From the NCBI GenBank assembly GCA_946061515.1, contig CAMGRL010000017.1, positions 1-37,977 of the forward strand: a DNA stretch of 37,977 nucleotides, given 5' to 3'. Under the pieces are notes generated by a model. The model had not been told where the DNA came from. It worked only from the letters and a program-made list of their open reading frames with translations, and did no database searches. A program made the translations under genes and the position numbers. The stretch comes from an uncultured Clostridia bacterium. Lineage in GTDB: Bacteria; Bacillota; Clostridia; Oscillospirales; Oscillospiraceae. Positions 1-8,245 of the stretch are shown here, one piece after another (positions within the stretch are counted from its first letter, which is position 1; the number at the start of each line of letters is the position of its first letter).

Positions 1-1927
1 TGAAGGAGCCGGAGCCCTGGGTCATGGAGCGCAGGTCGATGGTGTAGGTGGTCATTTCGGCCATGGGCACCTCGGCCTCGATGGTGGTCATGCCGTCGTC
101 GGCGGGCATGGAGCCCATCATGGTGCCGCGGCGCTTGGAGTTGATGTCGCCGATGATGGCGCCCTGGTACTCGTCGGGAATGGTGACGAAGAGCTGACCG
201 ATAGGCTCAAGAATGGTGGGCTTGGCCTTGGGAATGCCGTCCTGGTAAGCCAGACGGGCGGCAGTCTGGAAGGCCATATCGTTGGAGTCCACAGGGTGGT
301 AGGAGCCGTCGTACAGAGTAGCCTTCAGGCCCACCAGGGGGTAGCCTGCCAGAACACCCTTCTGCACTGCGTTGCGCAGACCCTTTTCGACGGAGGGGAA
401 GAAGTTCTTGGGAACGGAGCCGCCGAAGACTTCCTCGGCGAAGATCATGTCGTCCTGCTCCTCCTGGGGCTCAAAACGGATCCACACATCGCCGAACTGG
501 CCGGAACCGCCGGACTGCTTCTTGTGACGGCCGTGGGCCTCCACCTTGGACTTGATCTTTTCACGGTAAGCAACGCGGGCGGGGGACAGCTCGGTGTCCA
601 CGTTGTAGAGGGATTTCAGCTTGGAGCAGAGCACGCCGATCTGGATGTCGCCTGCGCCGGAGATGACCATCTGGTGGGTCTCGGCGTTGTTGACCAGGGT
701 GAAGGAGATATCTTCCTCGTTGAGCTTTGCCAGACCTGCGGCAACCTTGTCGTCCTGGCCCTTGGTCTTGGGGGAAATGGCCATGGAGTAGCAGGGTTCG
801 GGGATCTCGATGGCGGGCAGCTCCACATCGTCCTTGCCGTCTACGACCACGTCGCCGGTCTTCCAGTCCATCTTGCCGATGGCCACGATATCGCCGCAGA
901 CGGCCTCGGTGACTTCGGTGCTCTTCTTGCCGCACATGGTGTACATACGGCCCAGCTTGTCGGTGCTGGAGGCGCGGCAGTTGCGCAGGGACATACCGGC
1001 AGTGACCTTGCCGGCCAGAACCTTGATGTAGCTGTATTTGCCGAACTTGTCGGACACGGTCTTGAACACAAAGCCCAGAGCGGGGCCGGCCTTGGCCTCG
1101 GGGGCGGGGCAGTAATCGGCAATGCCCTGGAGCATGGCGGCGGTGCCCACGTTGGTCATGGCGTCGCTGGCGAACACGGGAACGACGGAGCGCTCCTTCA
1201 CGCCGACCTTCAGACCCTCGACGATGTCAGCCTCGTCCAGCTCCATGGTATCGAAGAACTTCTCCATCAGCTCTTCGGTGGCGCCTGCGGCGGCTTCCAT
1301 CAGCTCAGCGCGCAGCTCTTCCACCCGGTCAGCGTCGGCAGCGTCCACGGGGCCCTTGGTAAACTTGGCGCCCACGGTCTTGTAGGCCACGTTGTGGACC
1401 AGGTCGATAACGCCGGAGCCGTCGGAGGAGGGGATGGTGACAGGGCAGACGATGCTGCCGTATTTGGCCTTCAGGGTGTTCAGGGCCTTGAAGTAATCGC
1501 CGTGCTCTTCCTTGCACTTGGAGATGCAGAACATGACCGGCAGACCTGCGTTCTTCAGGTACTTCCAGGAGCGCTGAGCGCCTACGGCCACGCTCTCGCC
1601 GGTATCTTTGGCGGAGCAGAGAATGACGCCCGCTTCCACTGCGCGCAGGGAGCAGAGAACGTCGCCGGCAAAGTCGAAGAAGCCGGGGCAGTCCAGAACG
1701 TTGATCTTGCAGCCGGCGAAGTTCACCGGGGCCACAGAGGTGGAGATGGTGATCTGGCGGGAGATCTCTTCGGGATCGCAGTCGCAGACGGTGTTGCCGT
1801 CGCTGACCTTGCCCAGGCGGTCGATCGCGCCGGTGATGTACAGCATGCTCTCGGCAAGGCTGGTTTTACCGGTGTTGCCGTGGCCCAGCAGGGCAATGTT
1901 GCGGATGTTTTTGGTTTCGTAGCTCAT
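1..1927 (-). CDS. EF-G-like translation factor GTPase (3' end outside window)
   Basis: About 642 codons are present and the reading frame runs off the left edge; EF-G family proteins are about 690 residues, so only the end of domain V is missing. It starts at ATG 1925-1927 behind an AGAGGAAG ribosome binding site. The start MSYETKNIRNIALLGHG leads into a P-loop GHGNTGKT (about residues 16-23), and the G3 motif is DCPGF where EF-G usually has DTPGH. At the G4 position, where NKxD is expected, I read SKCK. The N-terminal pattern (GHxxxGKTSLAE, DCDPEEISRQ) fits the EF-G-like paralogue family (EF-G-2 type) rather than the main fusA product. The family binds GTP and the ribosome, but the function of this paralogue is not established here. 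Long open frames on the opposite strand are shadows of this gene. Confidence 0.88.
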   Translation of the reverse strand, partial: MSYETKNIRNIALLGHGNTGKTSLAESMLYITGAIDRLGKVSDGNTVCDCDPEEISRQITISTSVAPVNFAGCKINVLDCPGFFDFAGDVLCSLRAVEAGVILCSAKDTGESVAVGAQRSWKYLKNAGLPVMFCISKCKEEHGDYFKALNTLKAKYGSIVCPVTIPSSDGSGVIDLVHNVAYKTVGAKFTKGPVDAADADRVEELRAELMEAAAGATEELMEKFFDTMELDEADIVEGLKVGVKERSVVPVFASDAMTNVGTAAMLQGIADYCPAPEAKAGPALGFVFKTVSDKFGKYSYIKVLAGKVTAGMSLRNCRASSTDKLGRMYTMCGKKSTEVTEAVCGDIVAIGKMDWKTGDVVVDGKDDVELPAIEIPEPCYSMAISPKTKGQDDKVAAGLAKLNEEDISFTLVNNAETHQMVISGAGDIQIGVLCSKLKSLYNVDTELSPARVAYREKIKSKVEAHGRHKKQSGGSGQFGDVWIRFEPQEEQDDMIFAEEVFGGSVPKNFFPSVEKGLRNAVQKGVLAGYPLVGLKATLYDGSYHPVDSNDMAFQTAARLAYQDGIPKAKPTILEPIGQLFVTIPDEYQGAIIGDINSKRRGTMMGSMPADDGMTTIEAEVPMAEMTTYTIDLRSMTQGSGSF

Positions 1928-2068
1928 GTGTTGCTTCCTCTCTGTCAAAGTATATGTGAAAAGAATAATTCTTTTTCGTCAAACAACAATCAATTCATTA
2001 TACACTAATTGCCGGTCTTTTGGCAACAGTTATTTTTGCCCCGGCCTTGCCTGCACGCAAATCGTGCC

Positions 2069-2135
2069 GTAGGGGCGGGGCTTGCCCCCACCCGCCAGCC
2101 CGGCACATCCGGGCGACCGCAAGGGTCGCCCCTAC
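2069..2135. repeat. Palindromic intergenic repeat with GTAGGGGCG ends
   Basis: Inverted ends GTAGGGGCG (2069-2077) and CGCCCCTAC (2127-2135) enclose two smaller hairpins: a GGGGC/GCCCC stem near 2077-2088, and GGGCGACC (2111-2118) paired with GGTCGCCC (2124-2131). This layout is typical of dispersed palindromic intergenic elements. The GTAGGGGC word recurs at 2263 beside another hairpin. No coding gene is seen in 1928-2306. Confidence 0.6.
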
Positions 2136-2266
2136 GTCGTCAGAAGAAGCTCACGGCGCTCCGTTTCCGCTATCCGCGAAAACTACGTTCTGTTCCCTTT
2201 TTCTTCCTCTCCAAATCGAATCCACTTCGTTGGGTTTCGATTTGGTCCTTTTTCGGGAAACCGTAG

Positions 2267-2288
2267 GGGCCGCCCTGTGTGGCGGCCC
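2267..2288. terminator. GC-rich hairpin downstream of the pseudo-ATPase gene
   Basis: GGGCCGCC (2267-2274) pairs with GGCGGCCC (2281-2288) around a 6-base loop, 18 bases past the stop of the minus-strand gene ending at 2307. No strong T run follows on either strand, so it may be a weak terminator or part of the local palindromic repeat family. Confidence 0.4.
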
Positions 2289-2306
2289 GAAAACCGGGTC
2301 GCATGC

Positions 2307-5024
2307 TCAGGCTTTCAGAATAAAGCTCAAAATCACGACGGGGATTAACAACAAAATCATGTACCAGAACAAAAATCCCACGCCGATGCTGCCCGCGCCC
2401 ACCAGCTTGATGAACACGATCAGCATACCCAGCACAGCACTGAGCAGGGTGATGAGGGTGTTCAGCTGGATGGTGACATACATGCTGCGCCCGGTGTCGG
2501 CCATGTGGGTGAGCGGGCCCAGCCCTTCACGGCAGACCACGGCGGCGACCTTGCTGTCCTCGGACGGGGTGCCTTCGCTCATTTTGAAGCGGTCCACATA
2601 GGGCGGGAAATCATAGCCGTCTGTGGCCACGTCAAAGCAGCGGCGGAGCAGCTCGGGAGTGACGTTAAAATCGCGCAGGGCAAAGATGGGGTGGCGGTTG
2701 GAGCGCATCAGAGCGATCAGGGCCTTTCGTACCTGCGGGTCGGCGGTGTATTTCATATCGAAAATGCCGTAGAGGACCCCGTCCACAGCCAGAAGAATGA
2801 CCGTGCGATCCACCAGCTGATGAGGGACCCACACGTTCATCAGCTGCATCAGGTCACTGCTGCCGCAGAGAACCACAGAACCGTCAATAATGCCTCTCAT
2901 CCCGCCGCCGGGAAGCGCTTCAAAGTTTTCGATCTTTCGTGTAGTGCAGCCGGTCCGCTCCATCAGATCGGTGAAACAGCTGGCCACACTGCAGCCGGAG
3001 GCGGTGAGCATACTTGCCGCATAAGAAATAATGCGCTTTTGATCAACATTAACGCAGATAATTGGGCTGACCAGTTCAACCGTCCCCTCGGGAAACAGAT
3101 CCCGGTCGGTGACGATCAGGTTTTTGCTCTGCCCGATGTCACAGAGGCCGGACCAGCCCGCGATCCCCGCTCCACTGGAGAAAATGCGCACGGAACCGGT
3201 AAAGAAGGGGAGGGCAAAGCACAGCAGAGCACTGAGCGGCACGGCAGGGCAGAACACTGCCGAGAGAATGAAGGCCAGATCGGTGAAGCTTTTCTTCACA
3301 ATGGCAATGATCAGCGAGAACAGCACCGCAAGGATCATCACCGGAACAGAGATTTTCCGGAACAGCTCCTCGTCAGGGGTGGCTTCCTCGGCCCGGCGCA
3401 CAAAGCCCTTGGATGAACGCAGGGACTTCAGAAGGGTGATCTGCCCTTTGTTCAGCCCGGTTTCACCGCTGACGGTATAGGCGTTTAAGCCGATGGCGGG
3501 GACGCGCAGCGCCTTGCGCAGGCCCCGGCAGCTGAACAGGTTGGCCGCCAGAATCCCCACAAGGGAGAGAGAAGAGATGAGACATAAGGGGATGTGCGCC
3601 CCGGTAAAGTCGGTCAGGCCGGTCAGCAGCGCGTCAATGGAGGTGAGCAGGCAGCTGAGGACAGACATGGTCTCTGCGCCCGGATGGCGGCGAACGGCGC
3701 TCATCACGCCATTTGTGACCACGTCCAGACTGAGCAGCATAATGCAAAGCTGCAAGCCCAGACAGAACAGCCCGGCTACCCGGTAGTTCTTCAGCAGACC
3801 GGTCACGGGCAGGCCCAGGGATAACCAGGCCATCAACAGCAGCAGAAGAAGGCTGACGCGCAGACGCAGGCGCATGGGCTTGATAAAGCTGCCATAGTAG
3901 GCAGAAGCGGCCTTGGCCGTGAGCTCCTGGCCCAGGTCTTCGTCGTCCTCCTGCACGGTGGCAGAGCCGCCGGCCCCGCCCCGAAACTTGTAAAGCAGGG
4001 AGGTGACGATGGAAAACAGGTATTCCTTGAAGCTGGAGGGGAAAAAGTCCTCCTTGCTGTTGAACTCGGCCGCTTCGTTGATCTCCCGCTCCGTGTCGTA
4101 ATCGTCATCCTCGGCATAGCGGGCGGGCGTGGCGCCGTAGTCCCGGAAGCTGTCGGCGAACTCCTCGTCGCTGCTCCGGCCTCGGCCGGCGCGCTCCGCA
4201 TCCTGCGGTTCCTGTGATGGGAGATCCGCGCGGGAAGCAGCGTCCCCGGAATCTTCCCCGCGCAAAGGCTGAGACCCGCGGGAAGCAGACGCAGAGCCGC
4301 TTTTTCCTTTTTTCCTGTTCTTTTTCCCGGCCTGTTTTTTCCGGAACCGTCCCACAAATTCAGGCTCCGGGTCGGCCTCTTCCGCCTCGCCCTCGTCCCG
4401 GTCAAATTGATCGGGGGCGTAGGTGGAGACATAATCCACCTTCCTGGGCGGCTCATAATCCTCGTCCGGGCTGATGTCGGTATGACTGTCGCCGTACATC
4501 ATCACGTCCGGACCCTGTTCGTAATCCGCCTTCATCAGAAAGCGGGGATCAAACTCCGGCTCGCTTTCAGGGATGGGCTGAGGGCTGTCCTTGTCAGAAA
4601 AATCGCCCCGGGCGTAAGCCTCCATGTAGGCGCGGATCTCGTCCTCGCTGGGCAGGGAGCTCTTTCTTCCGGCAGGCGGTGCGGGCGGCTCCGGTTCGGC
4701 GGCAGGCTGCTTTGCGGCAGGGGCGCCGGAAAGATCCGGGAAATACGTCTCGTCGGAAGCGGGCGTTTCCTGCACCGGCGTACCGGGCAGGTCCCAGAAA
4801 TGTTCAGCATCAGGGATAGGCTGCTGATGCTTGGGAGCTTCCCGTCGGGTATTTATTGCCGGCTCTCCGGCAATGCGGAAAAAGCCGTCGTCCGGGTCCT
4901 CCTCCGGCTCCGCAGCGGGAGAGGGAGCAGCCGGGATATCCCCTTGATACTCAAACAAAATATCATCCAGCGACAGATCTATATTCAATTCCGTCAGGTC
5001 ATGATCCTGCTCATATCTGTCCAT
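2307..5024 (-). CDS. P-type ATPase-like membrane pseudoenzyme with long disordered N-terminus
   Basis: 905 residues. Residues 1 to about 380 are acidic, Pro/Glu/Ser-rich and probably disordered. About eight membrane helices follow: four near 388-500, two near 560-610, and two at the C-terminus (about 851-905), matching the P1B-type ATPase layout. CPAVPLSALLCFALPF near residue 593 sits where metal pumps carry the CPC-like helix. Just after it, near 638, VTDRDLFPEGTVEL occupies the place of the DKTGTLTEG phosphorylation motif, but KTGT is gone. Further on, GSSDLMQ, VDGVLYGIFDM and ALRDFNVTPELL align with the N/P-domain parts that normally contain TGDN. The GDGxND motif is also missing, and the A domain is shortened (SGETG near 518). 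I infer a catalytically dead transporter homologue with a regulatory or scaffold role; the family name is unknown. Its start at 5024 has only a weak upstream AAAGG. Confidence 0.65.
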   Translation of the reverse strand: MDRYEQDHDLTELNIDLSLDDILFEYQGDIPAAPSPAAEPEEDPDDGFFRIAGEPAINTRREAPKHQQPIPDAEHFWDLPGTPVQETPASDETYFPDLSGAPAAKQPAAEPEPPAPPAGRKSSLPSEDEIRAYMEAYARGDFSDKDSPQPIPESEPEFDPRFLMKADYEQGPDVMMYGDSHTDISPDEDYEPPRKVDYVSTYAPDQFDRDEGEAEEADPEPEFVGRFRKKQAGKKNRKKGKSGSASASRGSQPLRGEDSGDAASRADLPSQEPQDAERAGRGRSSDEEFADSFRDYGATPARYAEDDDYDTEREINEAAEFNSKEDFFPSSFKEYLFSIVTSLLYKFRGGAGGSATVQEDDEDLGQELTAKAASAYYGSFIKPMRLRLRVSLLLLLLMAWLSLGLPVTGLLKNYRVAGLFCLGLQLCIMLLSLDVVTNGVMSAVRRHPGAETMSVLSCLLTSIDALLTGLTDFTGAHIPLCLISSLSLVGILAANLFSCRGLRKALRVPAIGLNAYTVSGETGLNKGQITLLKSLRSSKGFVRRAEEATPDEELFRKISVPVMILAVLFSLIIAIVKKSFTDLAFILSAVFCPAVPLSALLCFALPFFTGSVRIFSSGAGIAGWSGLCDIGQSKNLIVTDRDLFPEGTVELVSPIICVNVDQKRIISYAASMLTASGCSVASCFTDLMERTGCTTRKIENFEALPGGGMRGIIDGSVVLCGSSDLMQLMNVWVPHQLVDRTVILLAVDGVLYGIFDMKYTADPQVRKALIALMRSNRHPIFALRDFNVTPELLRRCFDVATDGYDFPPYVDRFKMSEGTPSEDSKVAAVVCREGLGPLTHMADTGRSMYVTIQLNTLITLLSAVLGMLIVFIKLVGAGSIGVGFLFWYMILLLIPVVILSFILKA

Positions 5025-5127
5025 AAGATTTCATACCTTTATCTTTATCTGTAAAAACGCGGACCGATCGTATTGCCGGTCAGGCGCAGAGACCGCCCTG
5101 CGCGGCGGCATGCTTGCCGGTATCGGG

Positions 5128-5880
5128 TCAAACGCTCCGCTGTCTCAGTACTTCGTACATGACGATCGCGGCGGCGGCGGAGGCGTTCAGGGAGCTGACC
5201 TGCCCCTTCATGGGCAGACTGACGATGAAATCGCAGCTCTCGCGCACAAGACGGCCCATGCCGTCTCCCTCAGAGCCGATGACCAGCGCCACGCTTCCGG
5301 TAAAATCGGTGTGCCACAGGTCGCTCTGCCCGTCAGCAGCGGTGCCGTAGACCCAGAGGCCCCGGTCCTTCAGCTCCTTGATGGCGGCGGGGATGTTGGG
5401 TACTCTGGCAATGGCCATGTGCTCGGCCGCTCCGGCGGAGGACTTGTCCACAATGGCGGTGAGCCCGGCGCTGCGGCGTTTGGGAATGATGACGCCGTGG
5501 GCCCCGGCGCACTCGGCACTGCGGATGATGGCGCCCAGGTTGTGGGGGTCGCTGATCTCATCACAGACGATGACGAAAGGCTTTTCGCCCCGCTCCTCGG
5601 CCACGGCGAAGATGTCCTCCACTGTGCAGTATTCCCGCACGGCGCAGAGCGCGATGACGCCCTGATGGGCATGGGTCTGGCTCATAAAATCCAGCTTTTT
5701 CCGGTCGCACTCCACCACCACAATGCCCTTATCCCGGGCCTTGGACGCGATATGGCCCAGAGTCTTGTCCACATCGCCCTTTGCTATGAAAATTTTGTCG
5801 ATGGCGCGCCCGGCCCTTAGGGCCTCAATAACGGCGTTTCGCCCCTCGACGATCTCGTTTTTGATCTCATTATCCGGCAT
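5128..5880 (-). CDS. rlmB: TrmH/SpoU-family 23S rRNA 2'-O-methyltransferase (RlmB-like)
   Basis: 250 residues from ATG 5878-5880, chosen because GGAGG lies just upstream; a longer frame to 5937 has no such signal. The protein opens with the SpoU substrate-binding domain (VEGRNAVIEALRAG). It then has the SPOUT trefoil-knot motifs: DEISDPHNLGAIIRSAECAG (motif 1), ALVIGSEGDGMGRLV (motif 2) and LPMKGQVSSLNASAAAAI (motif 3), which form the S-adenosylmethionine site. Members methylate a guanosine ribose in 23S rRNA (G2251 in E. coli) or a related site, acting in the cytoplasm during ribosome assembly. The exact target cannot be read from sequence, and the related TrmH enzymes modify tRNA. The length is normal for the family. 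Confidence 0.88.
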   Translation of the reverse strand: MPDNEIKNEIVEGRNAVIEALRAGRAIDKIFIAKGDVDKTLGHIASKARDKGIVVVECDRKKLDFMSQTHAHQGVIALCAVREYCTVEDIFAVAEERGEKPFVIVCDEISDPHNLGAIIRSAECAGAHGVIIPKRRSAGLTAIVDKSSAGAAEHMAIARVPNIPAAIKELKDRGLWVYGTAADGQSDLWHTDFTGSVALVIGSEGDGMGRLVRESCDFIVSLPMKGQVSSLNASAAAAIVMYEVLRQRSV

Positions 5881-6075
5881 ATTTGCCTCCAAGCGTAAAT
5901 ATACGTTTACCATAATACCACAGCTTACTGAAAACATAAAGGATTATTTTCAGCCTTTACAATTTTTTCATAGACTTTGCCTGTGAAAAAGGGTATAGTA
6001 GTTCCAGCCCTGCTCCCTGCAGGACGGCCCACCATGCCGTCCCGCATCAAAATTCCACCGACAGGAGTCAATGCG

Positions 6076-6906
6076 ATGAAAGACCCAATGAACTATGTGG
6101 AGCGCTTTTGCTACAAGCACCCCAATTTCGGCATAAAGAATCTGATGCTGTATATCACCATCGGCAACGTGGCCTTCTGGATATTGGGGGCCATCAATCC
6201 GGTGCTGATGAACTATCTGACCTTCTCGCCCTCTCATATCCTCCACGGGCAGGTATGGCGGCTGGTGACCTTTATGCTCTACCCGCCCAGCACGGGTATG
6301 CTGGCCTTCATCGCCTTCTATTTTTATTATTGGGTCGGCAGCACGCTGGAGCAGTACTGGGGCACAGGCCAGTTCACAATTTACTTTTTCACCGGCGTGA
6401 TCCTGACGGTGCTCTATGGCTTTGCGGTGTATTTTATCAGCGGGATCAATCTTTCCCTGACCGCCACATATATTTACCTTTCCATGTTCTTCTCCTTCGC
6501 GGTGCTGTTCCCTGAAACCCAGCTTCTGCTGATGTTCTGTATCCCCATCAAGATCAAGTATCTGGCGATTGCGGATGCGGCCTTGTTTGTGGTGGCGCTG
6601 TTTACCACGCCTTTCCCCCTGAATATGCTGCCTCTGGTAGCCGTGCTGAACTTCTTCATTTTCTGCGGCGGGCAGCTCTGGAGGCTGCGGCCCAGGCGAA
6701 GCAGCAAAAACACGGTGAGCTTCCGCCGGGAATCCCAGCGGATCCGCCGCCAGCAGGAGCAGAAGCTGTATAATCACAAGTGCGCGGTCTGCGGCCGGAC
6801 GGACACGGATCATCCCGAACTGGAGTTCCGGTACTGCTCCCGCTGCCAGGGCTACCACTGCTTCTGCCAGGACCATATCAACAATCACATCCATTTTACG
6901 GAGTAA
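6076..6906 (+). CDS. Rhomboid-fold membrane protein with C-terminal zinc finger, apparently non-proteolytic
   Basis: 276 residues from ATG 6076, with AGGAG 8 bases upstream; the longer frame from 5977 lacks support. About six hydrophobic segments span residues 20-200, with the rhomboid-like signature GQVWRLVTFMLYP in the first loop and STLEQYWGTGQF after the second helix. The catalytic GxSG motif expected in helix 4 is not visible (the matching stretch reads TATYIYLSMFF), nor is a clear catalytic His in helix 6. This suggests a pseudoprotease such as the TMEM115/DUF1751-type relatives. The soluble C-terminus carries CAVC, YCSRC and the HCFC...H cluster, a likely treble-clef or RING-like zinc site. 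Role unknown. A hairpin follows the stop. Confidence 0.7.
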   Translation: MKDPMNYVERFCYKHPNFGIKNLMLYITIGNVAFWILGAINPVLMNYLTFSPSHILHGQVWRLVTFMLYPPSTGMLAFIAFYFYYWVGSTLEQYWGTGQFTIYFFTGVILTVLYGFAVYFISGINLSLTATYIYLSMFFSFAVLFPETQLLLMFCIPIKIKYLAIADAALFVVALFTTPFPLNMLPLVAVLNFFIFCGGQLWRLRPRRSSKNTVSFRRESQRIRRQQEQKLYNHKCAVCGRTDTDHPELEFRYCSRCQGYHCFCQDHINNHIHFTE

Positions 6907-6931
6907 AAGCAGCATTTTGAAAATAGAGTAA

Positions 6932-6952
6932 GGGCGGCCCCGGTGGCCGCCC
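6932..6952 (+). terminator. Hairpin after the rhomboid-like gene
   Basis: GGGCGGCC (6932-6939) pairs with GGCCGCCC (6945-6952) over a 5-base loop, followed shortly by TTTTA. A probable transcription terminator 26 bases after the stop codon. Confidence 0.65.
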
Positions 6953-7052
6953 ACATTTTATCCGGCGAAAAAAAGTAAAATTGGGTATTGCATTTGGAAA
7001 ACAGTTGTGGTAATATAATCAGGCCGCAAGAAAAGCGGTAAAAAAAGAATAT

Positions 7053-7128
7053 CCGGGTGTAGCGCAGATGGTAGCGCGCTTGAATGGGGTTCAAGAGGCC
7101 GCTGGTTCAAATCCAGTCACTCGGACCA
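7053..7128 (+). tRNA. tRNA-Pro (anticodon GGG)
   Basis: A 76-base cloverleaf with encoded CCA. The acceptor stem is CCGGGTG/CACTCGG with one G-T pair. The D stem is GCGC/GCGC. The anticodon stem CTTGA/TCAAG encloses loop ATGGGGT, giving anticodon GGG. The T arm is GCTGG-TTCAAAT-CCAGT. It marks the left edge of the accessory island. Confidence 0.95.
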
Positions 7129-7133
7129 GACAA

Positions 7134-7174
7134 AAACCCGCAAAGCCTTGAAAACATTGGGCTTTGCGGGTTTT
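7134..7174 (+). terminator. Terminator of tRNA-Pro
   Basis: CCCGCAAAGCC (7137-7147) pairs with GGCTTTGCGGG (7160-7170), followed by TTTT. It lies six bases beyond the CCA end of the tRNA. Confidence 0.85.
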
Positions 7175-7230
7175 CGCGTTACTGCGATAAAAACTCAAAA
7201 AACAGAGAAAAACAGAAAAAAATAGCTCTA

Positions 7231-7251
7231 TTACTACTCCTGTTACTACTC
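7231..7251. repeat. Short direct repeat TTACTACTC x2 at the island edge
   Basis: TTACTACTC occurs at 7231-7239 and 7243-7251, a 12-base period, between the tRNA terminator and the phage terminator. Such short repeats next to a tRNA could be binding sites for a lost integrase, but no integrase gene is present to support this. Confidence 0.4.
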
Positions 7252-7261
7252 AAAAATAGAA

Positions 7262-7287
7262 GAGGGACAGCCATTTGGCCGTCCCTC
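7262..7287 (-). terminator. Terminator of the phage lysis genes
   Basis: GAGGGACAGCC (7262-7272) pairs with GGCCGTCCCTC (7277-7287) with one mismatch. On the minus strand it is followed by a T-rich stretch, and it sits 10 bases past the holin stop. Confidence 0.75.
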
Positions 7288-7296
7288 TTTCCATGA

Positions 7297-7506
7297 TTAA
7301 GGTTCCTTGAGCTTCTCACTGATGATGTTCCATGCAGCGGAAATACCGGCGGAAAGTGCCGCCGCCACGATAGGGCCGAAGATCACCCAAGTGGTCTCGA
7401 TACTCTCGGGAAAGCCGCCGTTGAGAATAACGCACAGCTCCGGGATCAGAACGCCGAAGAATGCCTGCACGAAGGTTTTCAGTGCACGAATAAGCCAGTC
7501 TGCCAT
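7297..7506 (-). CDS. Phage holin, r1t-like
   Basis: 69 residues from ATG 7504-7506, preceded by AGGAGG at good spacing; the longer frame to 7545 overlaps the endolysin and has no such signal. It begins MADWLIRALKTFVQAFFGV, a pattern of the r1t-type holin family. It has two hydrophobic segments (about residues 8-28 and 38-58) and a charged tail ending EKLKEP. Holins form membrane pores at the end of phage growth and release the endolysin. It is the last gene of the minus-strand lysis cassette, directly after the endolysin gene. Confidence 0.75.
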   Translation of the reverse strand: MADWLIRALKTFVQAFFGVLIPELCVILNGGFPESIETTWVIFGPIVAAALSAGISAAWNIISEKLKEP

Positions 7507-7523
7507 GATGTATACCTCCTTAT

Positions 7524-8234
7524 TTATATCAGCAATGCAGACCATGTTGCCGGGCCTGCAATACCGTCCACTGTGAGTCCTTTCTTGGACTGATATCTCC
7601 TGACGGCAGTTTCTGTGTCGCTGCCGTATTCTCCGTCAACTCCATATTTTCCAACGGAACAGCCGTTGCCTTCAAGCAGGATCTGGAGAGACTTGACGCT
7701 GTTGCCTTTGCTTCCTCTTCTCAAAATCGGAAGATCCACTTTGCAGCCACCTCCTTCCGTTTTGGCAGGGACATTGCAGTCCCCACCCTCTTCTGAATAT
7801 CTCAGTACGCAGTCCCACGGATAGTTCCTGTAAGACCTAACCTTAAACTCTCCGCCGGTCTGGTCGCCGGTCATTCCTCCGGTGGTAGTTCCGCGCTCAT
7901 TGATGGAGGCTTCTACCTCCTTGCCGTCGCCGCAGTACATCGCGGTATGATGCACTACATTGAGGAGCACGTCGCCCCTCTTCAGGCCGGAGCCGGTACT
8001 GAGATTCACTTTGCTGGTAATGTCCTCAAATCCGCAGCGGAGAAAAACGCCTCTCATGTTTCCGGTGTATGTAGCGCCTTTCGATTTCACCGGAACGCCA
8101 GCCAGTTCCCATGCAGAGATAACCGCGCTGGAGCAGTCGTAGTCCGGCCCCCAGCGGTTCGCCTGGTCATAGCCGTGACTGTTGTCTGCCGCCCATTTCT
8201 CCATCTGGGAAATGGCGTTTTCGGTTTTGCTCAT
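7524..8234 (-). CDS. Phage endolysin: NlpC/P60-type peptidase with peptidoglycan-binding domain
   Basis: 236 residues. Residues 1-145 form a cysteine peptidase/amidase domain: DYDCSSAVISAWELAG near 30-45 supplies the catalytic Cys, and VVHHTAMYCGDGKEVEA near 93-110 the His. A linker (EEGGDCNVPAKTEGGG) leads to a C-terminal PG_binding_1 domain (LRRGSKGNSVKSLQILL, YGVDGEYGSDTETAV, TVDGIAGPATW). The enzyme cleaves peptidoglycan peptides for host lysis. It starts at ATG 8232-8234 with AGGAGA upstream. It lies 11 bases after the upstream 91-residue gene and 17 bases before the holin, so the three are probably co-transcribed. Confidence 0.88.
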   Translation of the reverse strand: MSKTENAISQMEKWAADNSHGYDQANRWGPDYDCSSAVISAWELAGVPVKSKGATYTGNMRGVFLRCGFEDITSKVNLSTGSGLKRGDVLLNVVHHTAMYCGDGKEVEASINERGTTTGGMTGDQTGGEFKVRSYRNYPWDCVLRYSEEGGDCNVPAKTEGGGCKVDLPILRRGSKGNSVKSLQILLEGNGCSVGKYGVDGEYGSDTETAVRRYQSKKGLTVDGIAGPATWSALLI

Positions 8235-8245
8235 CGTATCATCTC

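Noticed and set aside
296-2008. A 570-codon plus-strand frame
   Set aside because: It mirrors the EF-G-like gene and reads as Gly/His/Ala-rich sequence without any family pattern.
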